A stretch of DNA of 58,867 nucleotides from CAKSQF01 sp963628435 (GTDB taxonomy: Bacteria; Bacillota; Clostridia; Oscillospirales; CAG-272). This document shows, in pieces, positions 43,892 to 52,658 of this stretch (position 1 is the first letter of the stretch; each line of letters begins with the position of its first letter). Position numbers and translations under genes: made by a program. The notes beneath the pieces were generated by a model. That model made no database searches. It saw nothing but the letters and a program-made list of their open reading frames with translations, and was not told the DNA's origin. The stretch covers positions 1 to 58,867 of the forward strand of contig CAVGEY010000014.1 of the NCBI GenBank assembly GCA_963628435.1, written 5' to 3'.

Positions 43892-44791
43892 TCAGCAGAA
43901 AAGCGCATCAACAAATTCAACGGGATCGAAAGGTTTCAAATCGTCTATATGTTCTCCGACACCTATATACTTAACGGGTATTCCAAGTAATTCTTTGATT
44001 GAAAAGATAGATCCACCCTTAGCGGTTCCGTCAAGTTTAGTCAGCACAAGACCTGTAATCTCGGCGCAGTTTTTGAATTCTTTGGCCTGATTTATTGCGT
44101 TTTGACCTGTTGTAGCATCAAGAACTAAAAGAGTTTCACGACTGCAGTTCGGTAACTCTCTGTCGATAACACGATTTATTTTTTCAAGTTCGGCCATAAG
44201 ATTTTTTTTGTTATGAAGTCTGCCGGCGGTGTCTACTATCAGAACATCCGACGAGCGCTTTTTTGCAGCACTTATCGCATCATAGACTACGGCTGCAGGG
44301 TCGCTTCCTTCGTTCTGACGAATCAGCTCGGATCCCGCTCTGTCTGCCCAAATCTGAAGCTGATCAATCGCTCCTGCTCTGAATGTATCTGCGGCGGCAA
44401 GTATCGTTTTCTTGCCGGTAGAGTTGAGATAATTTGCAATTTTACCTATAGAGGTAGTTTTGCCGACTCCGTTTACTCCGATAACAAGTATAACCGATGG
44501 AGTGGTTGATAAATCAATTGATTTTTTCTCGCCCAGCATCTCAATCAGTATTTCTTTTAATGCTGTTACTGCCGATTCGCTGCCGGAGATTTTTTCGTTT
44601 TTAACACGAATACGCAGTTTGGTCAGTATTTCTTCTGTTGTGGATATTCCGACATCGGCCGATATTAGAATTTCCTCTAATTCATCAAATGTATCTTCGT
44701 CAAGTCCTTTTTTGAAAATGGAAGCTATTTTTCCGAAGAAAGAATCTCTGGATTTGAACAGTCCGTTTTTCAGTTTTTCAAAGAAACCCAT
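43892..44791 (-). CDS. ftsY: Signal recognition particle receptor FtsY
   Basis: GTPase docking SRP-ribosome complexes at the membrane. 299 residues, so it has the NG domain with almost no acidic A region. G1 is GVNGVGKTT, followed by DTFRAGAIDQL, DTAGRLHNKKNLM and TKLDGTAKGG. It follows smc by 18 bases. The ylxM-ffh pair that often follows ftsY is absent here; rdgB follows instead. Confidence 0.97.
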   Translation of the reverse strand: MGFFEKLKNGLFKSRDSFFGKIASIFKKGLDEDTFDELEEILISADVGISTTEEILTKLRIRVKNEKISGSESAVTALKEILIEMLGEKKSIDLSTTPSVILVIGVNGVGKTTSIGKIANYLNSTGKKTILAAADTFRAGAIDQLQIWADRAGSELIRQNEGSDPAAVVYDAISAAKKRSSDVLIVDTAGRLHNKKNLMAELEKINRVIDRELPNCSRETLLVLDATTGQNAINQAKEFKNCAEITGLVLTKLDGTAKGGSIFSIKELLGIPVKYIGVGEHIDDLKPFDPVEFVDALFC

Positions 44792-44809
44792 TATTTAATC
44801 CTTTCATTA

Positions 44810-47800
44810 CTAAAGTTTGATACCAAGTTTCTGCTCTACCTCATTTATGTTGATTGAAAGCATTTTAGATATTCCGCGTTCCTGCATCGTTACACCGTAT
44901 AATGTGTCTGCTTGTTCCATTGTTCCTCTTCTGTGGGTAATTATAATAAACTGTGTTTTATCAGAATATTTTTTTGCGTATTCTGCAAATCTGTCAACAT
45001 TTACCTCATCAAGAGCGGATTCTATTTCATCGAGAAGGCAGAACGGTGATGGATTTACCTTGAGAATTGCAAAAAATATGCCGATTGCAACAAAAACCTG
45101 TTCACCTCCGGAAAGAAGCTTCAGATTTTTAATAATTTTGCCGGGAGGAGCAACATTTATTTCAATACCGCTTGTCAAAACATTCTCAGGGTCGGTAAGC
45201 GTAAGCGAACCGGTACCGCCTCCGAAAAGTTCGGAAAATACCTGCCCGAAATTATTATTGATTTCCTCGAATGTTTTGGAGAATTGCTGACACATTTGGC
45301 TTTCAAGCTTCGTTATTATGTCCGTGAATTCTTTTTTTGATTTATTGAGGTCATTCAACTGGGACGAAAGAAATTCATATCTTTCTTTAACTTTTGAATA
45401 TTCTTCAATTGCGTCTATGTTGATATTTCCGAGTTCACGAATTTTAGACCGGAGTTTTTGTTGTTCGGATACTCTTTTTGAACGTGTTTCTTCTGTTACC
45501 GGAACATAATTAACTTTGCACGCATCGGACAGGGTAAGCTCGTATTCATCCCATAACTTATCTGTAAGTTTGGTTTTTTCAAGCGTAATTGCATCGATTT
45601 TAGATTTAAGAGTAGTATATCTCATAAAGGTAGTTTCTCTTTCTCGAGTCTTATCCTTAGATGTTGTTCTGATATCATTTAACTCTTTTTCGAGTTCGAT
45701 AGCCTTGTCGCTTAAAGATTTTTTGTCATCTTCTGCCTTTTTAAGTGATTCTGTCAGCTTTTCGATTTGTCCTGAATTTTCAGCCTTTTGATTTTCGAGT
45801 GATTGAATTCTTAAACTTGTGGCATTCGACTTCTCGTTGTTCGCAGATATCTCATTTATTATGGATTCAATTTCACTTGTCAAATCGGTAAGACGCCCTA
45901 CAGATAGCTCATACTCCCTTTTATCAAGTAAAACAGTCGTAAATGCGGCGTTTTTTTCGGAAATCAAAGACTGAACATTTTGATCCAAATTGTTTTTAAT
46001 GTTAGTTGCCTCTGTAATTTCATTGGTAAAGGCTTCTTCAATCTGACGATAGTTTTCGCAATCTCCTATTAACCGTTTGCGCGAGTTTTCTTTATCTTTT
46101 TCCTGTATGTCAAGCTGATTTAATTTCGATTCGAGATTTTTTTTGCTTTCGTACAATTCGGATAGTTTATTGTTTTGAAAATTTGCCGTAGTTTGCTCCG
46201 ATTTATATAATGCGGAAAACATAGAATATTCGTCAAGCAGCTGATTTAATTGATCGGTCATCTCGGAGTTTGCTTCGTTTATCTCATTGATTTCTGTTTT
46301 CAGCTTTTCGGATTTTTCTTCGGATTGTTTTTTTGTTTTGAGAATTTCATCAATTTCAATTGATCTTGTCAGAATTCCGCTGTCCTTTTTGGCAGAGCCG
46401 CCGGTAAATGAGCCGCCGGCATTTATAATCTGTCCGTCAAGAGTTACAATACGCAAGCTGTATCCGCTCTGTTTGGCAACAGCAGATGCATGATTTAATG
46501 TATCAAATATCAGTGTTCTGCCAAGTAGGGAAGTGACAACATTGCTGAATTTGCTGTTATAATCTATGAGATCCGAGGCAATTCCTATAAATCCGTCACT
46601 GTCTGCTACATATTTCGGAATATTGACTTTTGCCGACTTCATTGATGTAATCGGATAAAATGTAATTCTTCCGGCATTTTCTTTTTTCAGAAGATTTATA
46701 CCCGCCTTGGCAGCCTCTTCGTTTTCGACAACAATATTCTGTATATTACTTCCGAGTGAAGTTTCAATAGCTATGCTGTACTTTTTTTCTACCCGGATAA
46801 TTTTAGAAACAGGACCGTATATACCCGTGAGTAATCCTTTAGCTTTTGCGTCGGCAATGAATTTTACGCTTCCTATATATCCCTCAAAATGATCTTCCAT
46901 TCGTTTTAAGGTTATTGCTCTTTGATCCAATGCCGATATATACGAGATAATTGAGTTGTAATTATCCCTTAATTCGTTGAGCTTGATTATGCTGTCATTG
47001 TTTTTTTCTGTAACATCAGCCCGAGTTTTACTTATTTCATCAAGTTTTGATTTGTATTGATTTATTGTGGAGTTGGTTGATTCGATTTTCTTTTTGATAT
47101 CTGTTATTTGTAAGTCTAACTGACTGATATCGTTTGATATTTCCTTTTTGCGAAGATCAATTGATGATTTTGTCTCTTCAATTGCCGAAAGTGAAACTCT
47201 TGAATTTGTGTGTAACTGAACAATTTCTTTATATTTCTCGTCAAGAGCTGAAATTTTATCATGCGAGGATTCAAGATCAACTCTTAACCCGTTTAGTTTA
47301 TCTGTAATATCGGATAATTTTTTCTCTGATTCTTCGAGCTTTATTTTGTTTAGGCTTATCTTTTCCGCAGAAGATTTTTTTTCAGATTCCTTATTTTCAA
47401 GTGTGCTTTTCAGCAAATTTACGGTTGTATCCAATGAAGCGGATATTTCGGTAAGATGAGTAATATCATTGGCTAATACCATTAGCTCGCTTTCGATTTT
47501 ATGCTTTTCCGATATGATATCAAGTGTCTCTTTAGCTAAATGATCTCCCGAAATCTTATTTTCGGTAATAATTTCACCGAGTTTTTCTATTCTCGTATCG
47601 TAAGAGGCTATTGCTTCATCAAGCGCGGATAATTCTCTCTCAGATGCGCGATAGTCTTCATCTATTGATTTGGAAGATTCCGAAATTTTATCAACATCAT
47701 ATACTGTAATCGCTATGTCTGCTGTTTTTTTCTGTTCATATAAGTCGAGATACAGACGTGCTTTTGCCGCATCTTTTTCAAGCGGACCGACTCGTGATTC

Positions 47801-48397
47801 AAGTTCTCCGACTATATCATTGATTCTTACAATGTTATCATCGGTTGCTTGAAGTCGCCTTTCGGCTTCCTGTTTTTTGAAACGATATTTTGATATTCCG
47901 GCTGCTTCTTCAAAAATGATGCGTCTCTCTTCGCTTTTTTGCGAAATAATTTCAGATACTCGTCCCTGGCCGACTATGGAATAGCCGGTTTTACCGATAC
48001 CTGTGTTCATAAACATCTCGGTAATATCACGAAGACGCGAAACCTTATTGTTTATTAAATATTCGCTGTCACCTGAACGATAGTATCTTCTTGTAATGGT
48101 TATCTCATCAAAATCATTTTCTATATGATTTTCTCCCGAATTATCTATGGTCAAAGATACCTCGGCAAATGACATCGGAGATCTGCCGTCAGTTCCGCCG
48201 AAAATGACATCTTCCATTTTGTTTCCGCGAATATTTTTTGCGGAAATATCGCCGAGAACCCAGCGTATGGCATCCGAAATATTGGATTTTCCGCTTCCGT
48301 TAGGTCCGACTATTACCGTCATTCCTTCTGAAAAGTTTATTTTTGTACGATCCGGAAATGATTTGAATCCATGCAGTTCCAAAGATTTAAGACGCAT
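44810..48397 (-). CDS. smc: Chromosome segregation protein SMC
   Basis: Condensin ATPase of 1195 residues. Walker A is GPNGSGKSN (31-39). Long coiled coils (about 170-500 and 680-1010) flank a hinge beginning near GLLTGIYGPVSKIIRVEKKY. The C-terminal head has LLSGGEQVFVAIGIFFAI and the Walker B FCLLDEIESALDE. The signature reads LSGGEQVFVA instead of the more common LSGGE(K/R)ALTA. AAAGGAATG is upstream. It is followed by ftsY, a frequent pairing; scpA and scpB are not in the window. Confidence 0.97.
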   Translation of the reverse strand: MRLKSLELHGFKSFPDRTKINFSEGMTVIVGPNGSGKSNISDAIRWVLGDISAKNIRGNKMEDVIFGGTDGRSPMSFAEVSLTIDNSGENHIENDFDEITITRRYYRSGDSEYLINNKVSRLRDITEMFMNTGIGKTGYSIVGQGRVSEIISQKSEERRIIFEEAAGISKYRFKKQEAERRLQATDDNIVRINDIVGELESRVGPLEKDAAKARLYLDLYEQKKTADIAITVYDVDKISESSKSIDEDYRASERELSALDEAIASYDTRIEKLGEIITENKISGDHLAKETLDIISEKHKIESELMVLANDITHLTEISASLDTTVNLLKSTLENKESEKKSSAEKISLNKIKLEESEKKLSDITDKLNGLRVDLESSHDKISALDEKYKEIVQLHTNSRVSLSAIEETKSSIDLRKKEISNDISQLDLQITDIKKKIESTNSTINQYKSKLDEISKTRADVTEKNNDSIIKLNELRDNYNSIISYISALDQRAITLKRMEDHFEGYIGSVKFIADAKAKGLLTGIYGPVSKIIRVEKKYSIAIETSLGSNIQNIVVENEEAAKAGINLLKKENAGRITFYPITSMKSAKVNIPKYVADSDGFIGIASDLIDYNSKFSNVVTSLLGRTLIFDTLNHASAVAKQSGYSLRIVTLDGQIINAGGSFTGGSAKKDSGILTRSIEIDEILKTKKQSEEKSEKLKTEINEINEANSEMTDQLNQLLDEYSMFSALYKSEQTTANFQNNKLSELYESKKNLESKLNQLDIQEKDKENSRKRLIGDCENYRQIEEAFTNEITEATNIKNNLDQNVQSLISEKNAAFTTVLLDKREYELSVGRLTDLTSEIESIINEISANNEKSNATSLRIQSLENQKAENSGQIEKLTESLKKAEDDKKSLSDKAIELEKELNDIRTTSKDKTRERETTFMRYTTLKSKIDAITLEKTKLTDKLWDEYELTLSDACKVNYVPVTEETRSKRVSEQQKLRSKIRELGNINIDAIEEYSKVKERYEFLSSQLNDLNKSKKEFTDIITKLESQMCQQFSKTFEEINNNFGQVFSELFGGGTGSLTLTDPENVLTSGIEINVAPPGKIIKNLKLLSGGEQVFVAIGIFFAILKVNPSPFCLLDEIESALDEVNVDRFAEYAKKYSDKTQFIIITHRRGTMEQADTLYGVTMQERGISKMLSININEVEQKLGIKL

Positions 48398-48415
48398 TCA
48401 TTCATTCCTTTCTTG

Positions 48416-49438
48416 TTATTTGAGTTCGATGTTAAGTTCAAAATCATCTAAATTATCATCTTCAACAAACAATATTTTCTTAAAATTATATTTTTCAATA
48501 AAATATATTTTGTTGGATTGTTTATGCCCGATTGCTTTTGAAAGACTTCCTCTGCTTATATAAATAATTGCGCTTTTATGCGTTGTATTATATTTTTCTT
48601 TCAGAACTTTTTCGATTTTTCTTCGATATATTTCAGAGACACACATTTCTCCGAGAGCGGGATGAAATGCCCCGGCTACAATTCCGTTTTGGGAGTGTAG
48701 CGATTCGGATTCACAAAGTCCGATTCTGAGAATTTTTACATGATTTTCTATAAATAACTCCGCAACATTAGCGGATCTGTTTACTGCATCCGCTATTGTC
48801 AGCGGTTTGTATTTTTCGGAAAGCATCAACGACTCAAGACCTGTATTTTCAAATACCGCCGTCGGATATATTCTGACTCCCGAAGCTCCGGCATTGATTA
48901 TTGTATTTGCACAGTAAATTTCGTCTTCGGGCTCCGATTTTGGAAGCCCTATCATCATTTGCCCTACGAGATCGAAACCTGCTTTTTTTATTTTTTGCAT
49001 TGCGGCTAAAGTGCACTCGGCGGTATGTCCTCTTAAAGATTCGTTCAAAACACTGTTTGACATGCTTTGAACTCCGATTTCAATAGTCTTTAATCCGTAA
49101 TATTGCAGAATTGAGAGCACATGCTCGCTGATATAATCGGGTCTTGTCGAACATCTCATTGAGCTTATAAGACCTTTTTCAATATAACTTCTCCCGATTT
49201 TGAGCAGACTTATCATAAGTGACTCATCAATGCCTGTAAACGATCCACCGAAAAAGGCAATCTCGGGTTTCTCGGTAGTTGTAATGGTTTTAAGAGCAGT
49301 GTCAATTTCTTTTTCGACTTTTGAAATGTCAAATTCGGCAACTCCGGTTATACTTTTTTGATTGCAAAATATGCAATTATGAGGGCATCCCAAATGAGGT
49401 ACAAATATCGGTATTGTTGCGTGTTTTGCTCGTTTCAT
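48416..49438 (-). CDS. Elp3-like radical SAM protein
   Basis: Protein of 340 residues with the radical SAM cluster motif CPHNCIFC (C18, C22, C25) and AFFGGSFTGID, then CSTRPDYIS, TIEIGVQSMSNSVL and GFDLVGQMMIGLP, all typical of Elp3/YhcC-type proteins. The C-terminal acetyltransferase domain of true Elp3 is missing; the final 80 residues are instead specific to this clostridial subgroup. ATG 49438 starts 1 base after the rnc stop; TTG 49453 is an alternative. It sits between rnc and smc, a frequent position in Clostridia. The substrate is unknown; RNA is likely. Confidence 0.85.
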   Translation of the reverse strand: MKRAKHATIPIFVPHLGCPHNCIFCNQKSITGVAEFDISKVEKEIDTALKTITTTEKPEIAFFGGSFTGIDESLMISLLKIGRSYIEKGLISSMRCSTRPDYISEHVLSILQYYGLKTIEIGVQSMSNSVLNESLRGHTAECTLAAMQKIKKAGFDLVGQMMIGLPKSEPEDEIYCANTIINAGASGVRIYPTAVFENTGLESLMLSEKYKPLTIADAVNRSANVAELFIENHVKILRIGLCESESLHSQNGIVAGAFHPALGEMCVSEIYRRKIEKVLKEKYNTTHKSAIIYISRGSLSKAIGHKQSNKIYFIEKYNFKKILFVEDDNLDDFELNIELK

Positions 49439-49439
49439 A

Positions 49440-50150
49440 TTATTTGTTACCAAAAAGTGTCAATGCTTCCTTTGCCGCCATTTGTTCGGCCTCTCTTTTG
49501 CTTTTTCCGACTCCGCAGCCTATTACATTGCTGTTAAGCTTTGCTTCAATTTTGAAGAGTTTATTATGCGACGGCCCTGATTCCGACACCAAAATATAAT
49601 CAAGAACTTCGCCCTTTTCCTGCTGAATTATTTGTTGCAGAAGCGTTTTGTAGTCTGTTCCCATTTTATTGTTGTCGTATGTTTCAACTTTTTTTATTGC
49701 AAATGGTAGAATGAATTTTTCAGCTGCTTCAATCGTATTACTGTCAAGGTAAATTGCGGCAATTACAGCTTCAAAAGCATCTGAGGTGATTGACGGCTTG
49801 CTTCTGCCGCTCGGATTATCCTCACCATGACCGAGACGAAGATAACTTCCGAGATCGATCTCGGCTGCATATTCGGCAAGAGCCTTTTCACATACTGCGT
49901 ATGCCCGTAATTTTGACATTTCACCTTCATTCAGATGAGGAAAATTATTAAAAAGATATTTACTTACAACAATCGACAGAACGCTGTCGCCGAGAAATTC
50001 CATTCTTTCATTGCATTGTAAAAAGCCGCCGTTCTTGCTTCTTTCTTCGTTTGCAAATGAGGAATGTGTCAGTGCACGTATAAGATAAGATATGTTGACA
50101 AAATTATATCCCAGTTTTTTTTCAAGGTCAACCGGATTTTTCGGCTCCAT
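49440..50150 (-). CDS. rnc: Ribonuclease III
   Basis: Double-strand-specific endonuclease for rRNA and mRNA processing, 236 residues. The catalytic signature ERMEFLGDSVLSIVVS is near residues 47-62, and SDAFEAVIAAIYLD supplies the second acidic site. The C-terminal dsRNA-binding domain ends GKSKREAEQMAAKEAL. AAGGAAC is upstream, 2 bases after the plsX stop. Confidence 0.98.
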   Translation of the reverse strand: MEPKNPVDLEKKLGYNFVNISYLIRALTHSSFANEERSKNGGFLQCNERMEFLGDSVLSIVVSKYLFNNFPHLNEGEMSKLRAYAVCEKALAEYAAEIDLGSYLRLGHGEDNPSGRSKPSITSDAFEAVIAAIYLDSNTIEAAEKFILPFAIKKVETYDNNKMGTDYKTLLQQIIQQEKGEVLDYILVSESGPSHNKLFKIEAKLNSNVIGCGVGKSKREAEQMAAKEALTLFGNK

Positions 50151-50152
50151 AT

Positions 50153-51187
50153 TTATAATGTTCCTTCCGTTTGATTTTGTTGATTAACAGCTAAATCGGA
50201 TTTTATTGCTTCGATTTTATCGGTTATTTCCTCGATTATTTTGCCTTCGGAGAAAATAACAGCTTGCTTTATTGCATTTTCTATTGCATCGGCATCGGAA
50301 TTTCCGTGTGCTTTAATAACCGGGTGCGATATTCCGAGTATCGGTGCGCCGCCTTGTGTTTTTGAACTCATTTTGCTCTTTAATAATGTCATTTCATCTT
50401 TAACAAGTAAGTATGCAAGCTTTGTACGAAGATTTTTCTTGAAGATCTGTTTAAGAATCGATACAAGATATGATGCTGTACCTTCTGTTGTTTTAAGACA
50501 AACATTACCCGTAAATCCGTCAGTGATTAAAACATCGCATGCACCGAAAGGAATATCTTTTCCTTCAATATTACCGACAAAGTTTACATATTTTGAATTT
50601 TTTAGGAGATTATAAGTTTCGGTTTGCAGGGAAGTACCTTTATGCGATTCGGCACCTATGTTCAAAAGACCGACTTTTGCCGATTCTATATTATATCTTT
50701 TTTCCATATAAACCGAGCCCATAATGGCAAATTGAAGCAAATATTCCGGCGTCACACTGATGTTTGCACCGCTGTCAAGTAGAAGCAAAGGCTTTGATAA
50801 CGGCATAACCGCTCCGATTGCGGCACGATGTACCCCTTTTATTCGTTTAGCATATAATGTCGCACCTGTTTGCAGCGCTCCTGTGTTTCCACAGCTTACC
50901 AAAGCATCGGCTTCTCCTTTAGATAAAATATCCAGGGCAACACGCATAGATGAGTTCGGTTTCGCTCGTACGGACATCGGATCGTCAGTCATCTTTATTT
51001 CGTCATCCGAGTTAACAACGGTTATACCTTTTGAATTTTTACAGTATTTTTCAATAGTCGAATCAATTATTGCCTTATCACCGACTAAGATTATTTCAAT
51101 CTGATATTTTTCGGCGCCTTGAAGGGCACCTTTTATAATTTCAGCCGGTCCGAGATCGCTTCCCATTACATCAACTATAATTTTCAT
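50153..51187 (-). CDS. plsX: Phosphate acyltransferase PlsX
   Basis: Makes acyl-phosphate from acyl-ACP for phosphatidic acid synthesis, 344 residues. It begins IIVDVMGSDLGPAEIIKGA, with VSCGNTGALQTGAT, LLLLDSGANISVTPEYLLQF, and VLITDGFTGNVCLKTTEG. The usual acpP gene between plsX and rnc is missing. The 124-base gap upstream shows no clear promoter or gene. Confidence 0.97.
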   Translation of the reverse strand: MKIIVDVMGSDLGPAEIIKGALQGAEKYQIEIILVGDKAIIDSTIEKYCKNSKGITVVNSDDEIKMTDDPMSVRAKPNSSMRVALDILSKGEADALVSCGNTGALQTGATLYAKRIKGVHRAAIGAVMPLSKPLLLLDSGANISVTPEYLLQFAIMGSVYMEKRYNIESAKVGLLNIGAESHKGTSLQTETYNLLKNSKYVNFVGNIEGKDIPFGACDVLITDGFTGNVCLKTTEGTASYLVSILKQIFKKNLRTKLAYLLVKDEMTLLKSKMSSKTQGGAPILGISHPVIKAHGNSDADAIENAIKQAVIFSEGKIIEEITDKIEAIKSDLAVNQQNQTEGTL

Positions 51188-51311
51188 TTTTTCATACCAT
51201 TCTTTTAAGATTTCGCTGTTTTCGTTGTGATGAATTGAATGTCTGCAGCGTTAAATTCAAATAAATTTGCCTGATTTTTTATTTCAGATGTTTTTCTTAA
51301 CGACTAAATAA

Positions 51312-52658
51312 TCATTTAAAAGGAAAATTTATATTTTTCAATATGTTTAGAGAGCGTTCGGATATTGCTTCGTTCTTGGTGGATTTAGGACCTCGAATTT
51401 TCTTGTCAAGCGGATCAATGATACCGAAGTTAACATTCATGGGTTGAAAAGAAGCCGAGTTTGATGAACTTACATACTTTGCGAGAGCACCTATTGCAGT
51501 AGCAGACGGAAAAATCAATTTTTCTTTCTCGAGTGCTGTCAAAGCGGCATTAACTCCCGCAACAAATCCCGATGAAGCCGATTCAACATATCCTTCCACA
51601 CCGGTCATTTGCCCTGCGAAAAATATATTATTGTGTGTTCTTAATGAATAGTCGGGATTGAGCAGTTTCGGCGAATTAATAAAACTGTTTCTGTGCATTA
51701 CTCCGTATCTCAAAAATGATGCATTTTCAAGTCCCGGAATCATTCTGAATACTCTTCGCTGCTCATCGAATGTGAGATGCGTTTGAAAACCGACAATGTT
51801 ATACATTGTTTTTTCTAAATTTTCTTGCCTAAGCTGTACAACGGCATAAGGTTCAATGCCTGTTCTCGGATCGGGCAGTCCTACCGGCTTTAACGGTCCG
51901 AACAGAAGTGTATCAATTCCTCTTTTAGCCATAATTTCAACAGGCATACAGCCCTCAAATACGGTTATATCCGATTGAAATTCACTGTCAAATGACTTCA
52001 GCGTTGCCTCTTTTGCAGACACAAGGGCATCATAAAATTCTGTATACTCCTGCTTTGTCATAGGACAGTTTATATAGCACGCTTCTCCTTTGCCGTACCT
52101 TGATGCTAAATATGCCTTGCTCATATCTATAGAGGATGCATCGACAATAGGAGCCGCAGCATCAAAAAAGTGTAAACTTTCACTGCCTAAATATTCCGAA
52201 AGATAATCAAAAAAATCATCTGAAGTTAGCGGACCGGTTGCAACAACTGTAATTTCATCGTCGGGGATTTCTTTTACTTCGTTATAATGAATCGTAATAA
52301 GTTCATTATTTTTAACTTTTTCGGTAATATAGGATGAAAATCCGACTCTGTCAACAGCAAGTGCAGAACCCGCTGGAACAGAATTCTTGATCGCCGATTC
52401 CATAATTAGGCTTCCCATGCAGGAAAGTTCGGACTTTAACAGCCCTACTGCATTTGAAAGTTGATTTGACCTAAGTGAATTTGAGCAGACCAATTCGGCA
52501 AAGTTTTCGCTGTGGTGAGCCGGGGAATACTTTATCGGTTTCATCTCATATAGGTCGACCGAAACGCCGAGACGGGCTGCCTGCCAAGCTGCTTCCGCGC
52601 CTGCAAGCCCGGCACCGAACACATTGATTTTAATCTTTTTTGTCTGATTGCTTTTCAT
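51312..52658 (-). CDS. trmFO: Methylenetetrahydrofolate-tRNA-(uracil-5-)-methyltransferase TrmFO
   Basis: Folate- and FAD-dependent enzyme forming m5U54 in tRNA, 448 residues. The FAD-binding GAGLAGAEAA is at 15-24, followed by YEMKPIKYSPAHHSENFAEL, ELVCSNSLRSNQLSNAVGLL, and the C-terminal FFAGQMTGVEGYVESASSG, which is the family signature. The start overlaps topA by 29 bases. It neighbours topA and dprA as in most Firmicutes. Confidence 0.97.
   Translation of the reverse strand: MKSNQTKKIKINVFGAGLAGAEAAWQAARLGVSVDLYEMKPIKYSPAHHSENFAELVCSNSLRSNQLSNAVGLLKSELSCMGSLIMESAIKNSVPAGSALAVDRVGFSSYITEKVKNNELITIHYNEVKEIPDDEITVVATGPLTSDDFFDYLSEYLGSESLHFFDAAAPIVDASSIDMSKAYLASRYGKGEACYINCPMTKQEYTEFYDALVSAKEATLKSFDSEFQSDITVFEGCMPVEIMAKRGIDTLLFGPLKPVGLPDPRTGIEPYAVVQLRQENLEKTMYNIVGFQTHLTFDEQRRVFRMIPGLENASFLRYGVMHRNSFINSPKLLNPDYSLRTHNNIFFAGQMTGVEGYVESASSGFVAGVNAALTALEKEKLIFPSATAIGALAKYVSSSNSASFQPMNVNFGIIDPLDKKIRGPKSTKNEAISERSLNILKNINFPFK

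Noticed and set aside
51188..51311. Missing acpP or a small gene in the gap between trmFO and plsX
   Set aside because: The one open stretch has no start codon and no acyl-carrier-protein DSL motif.
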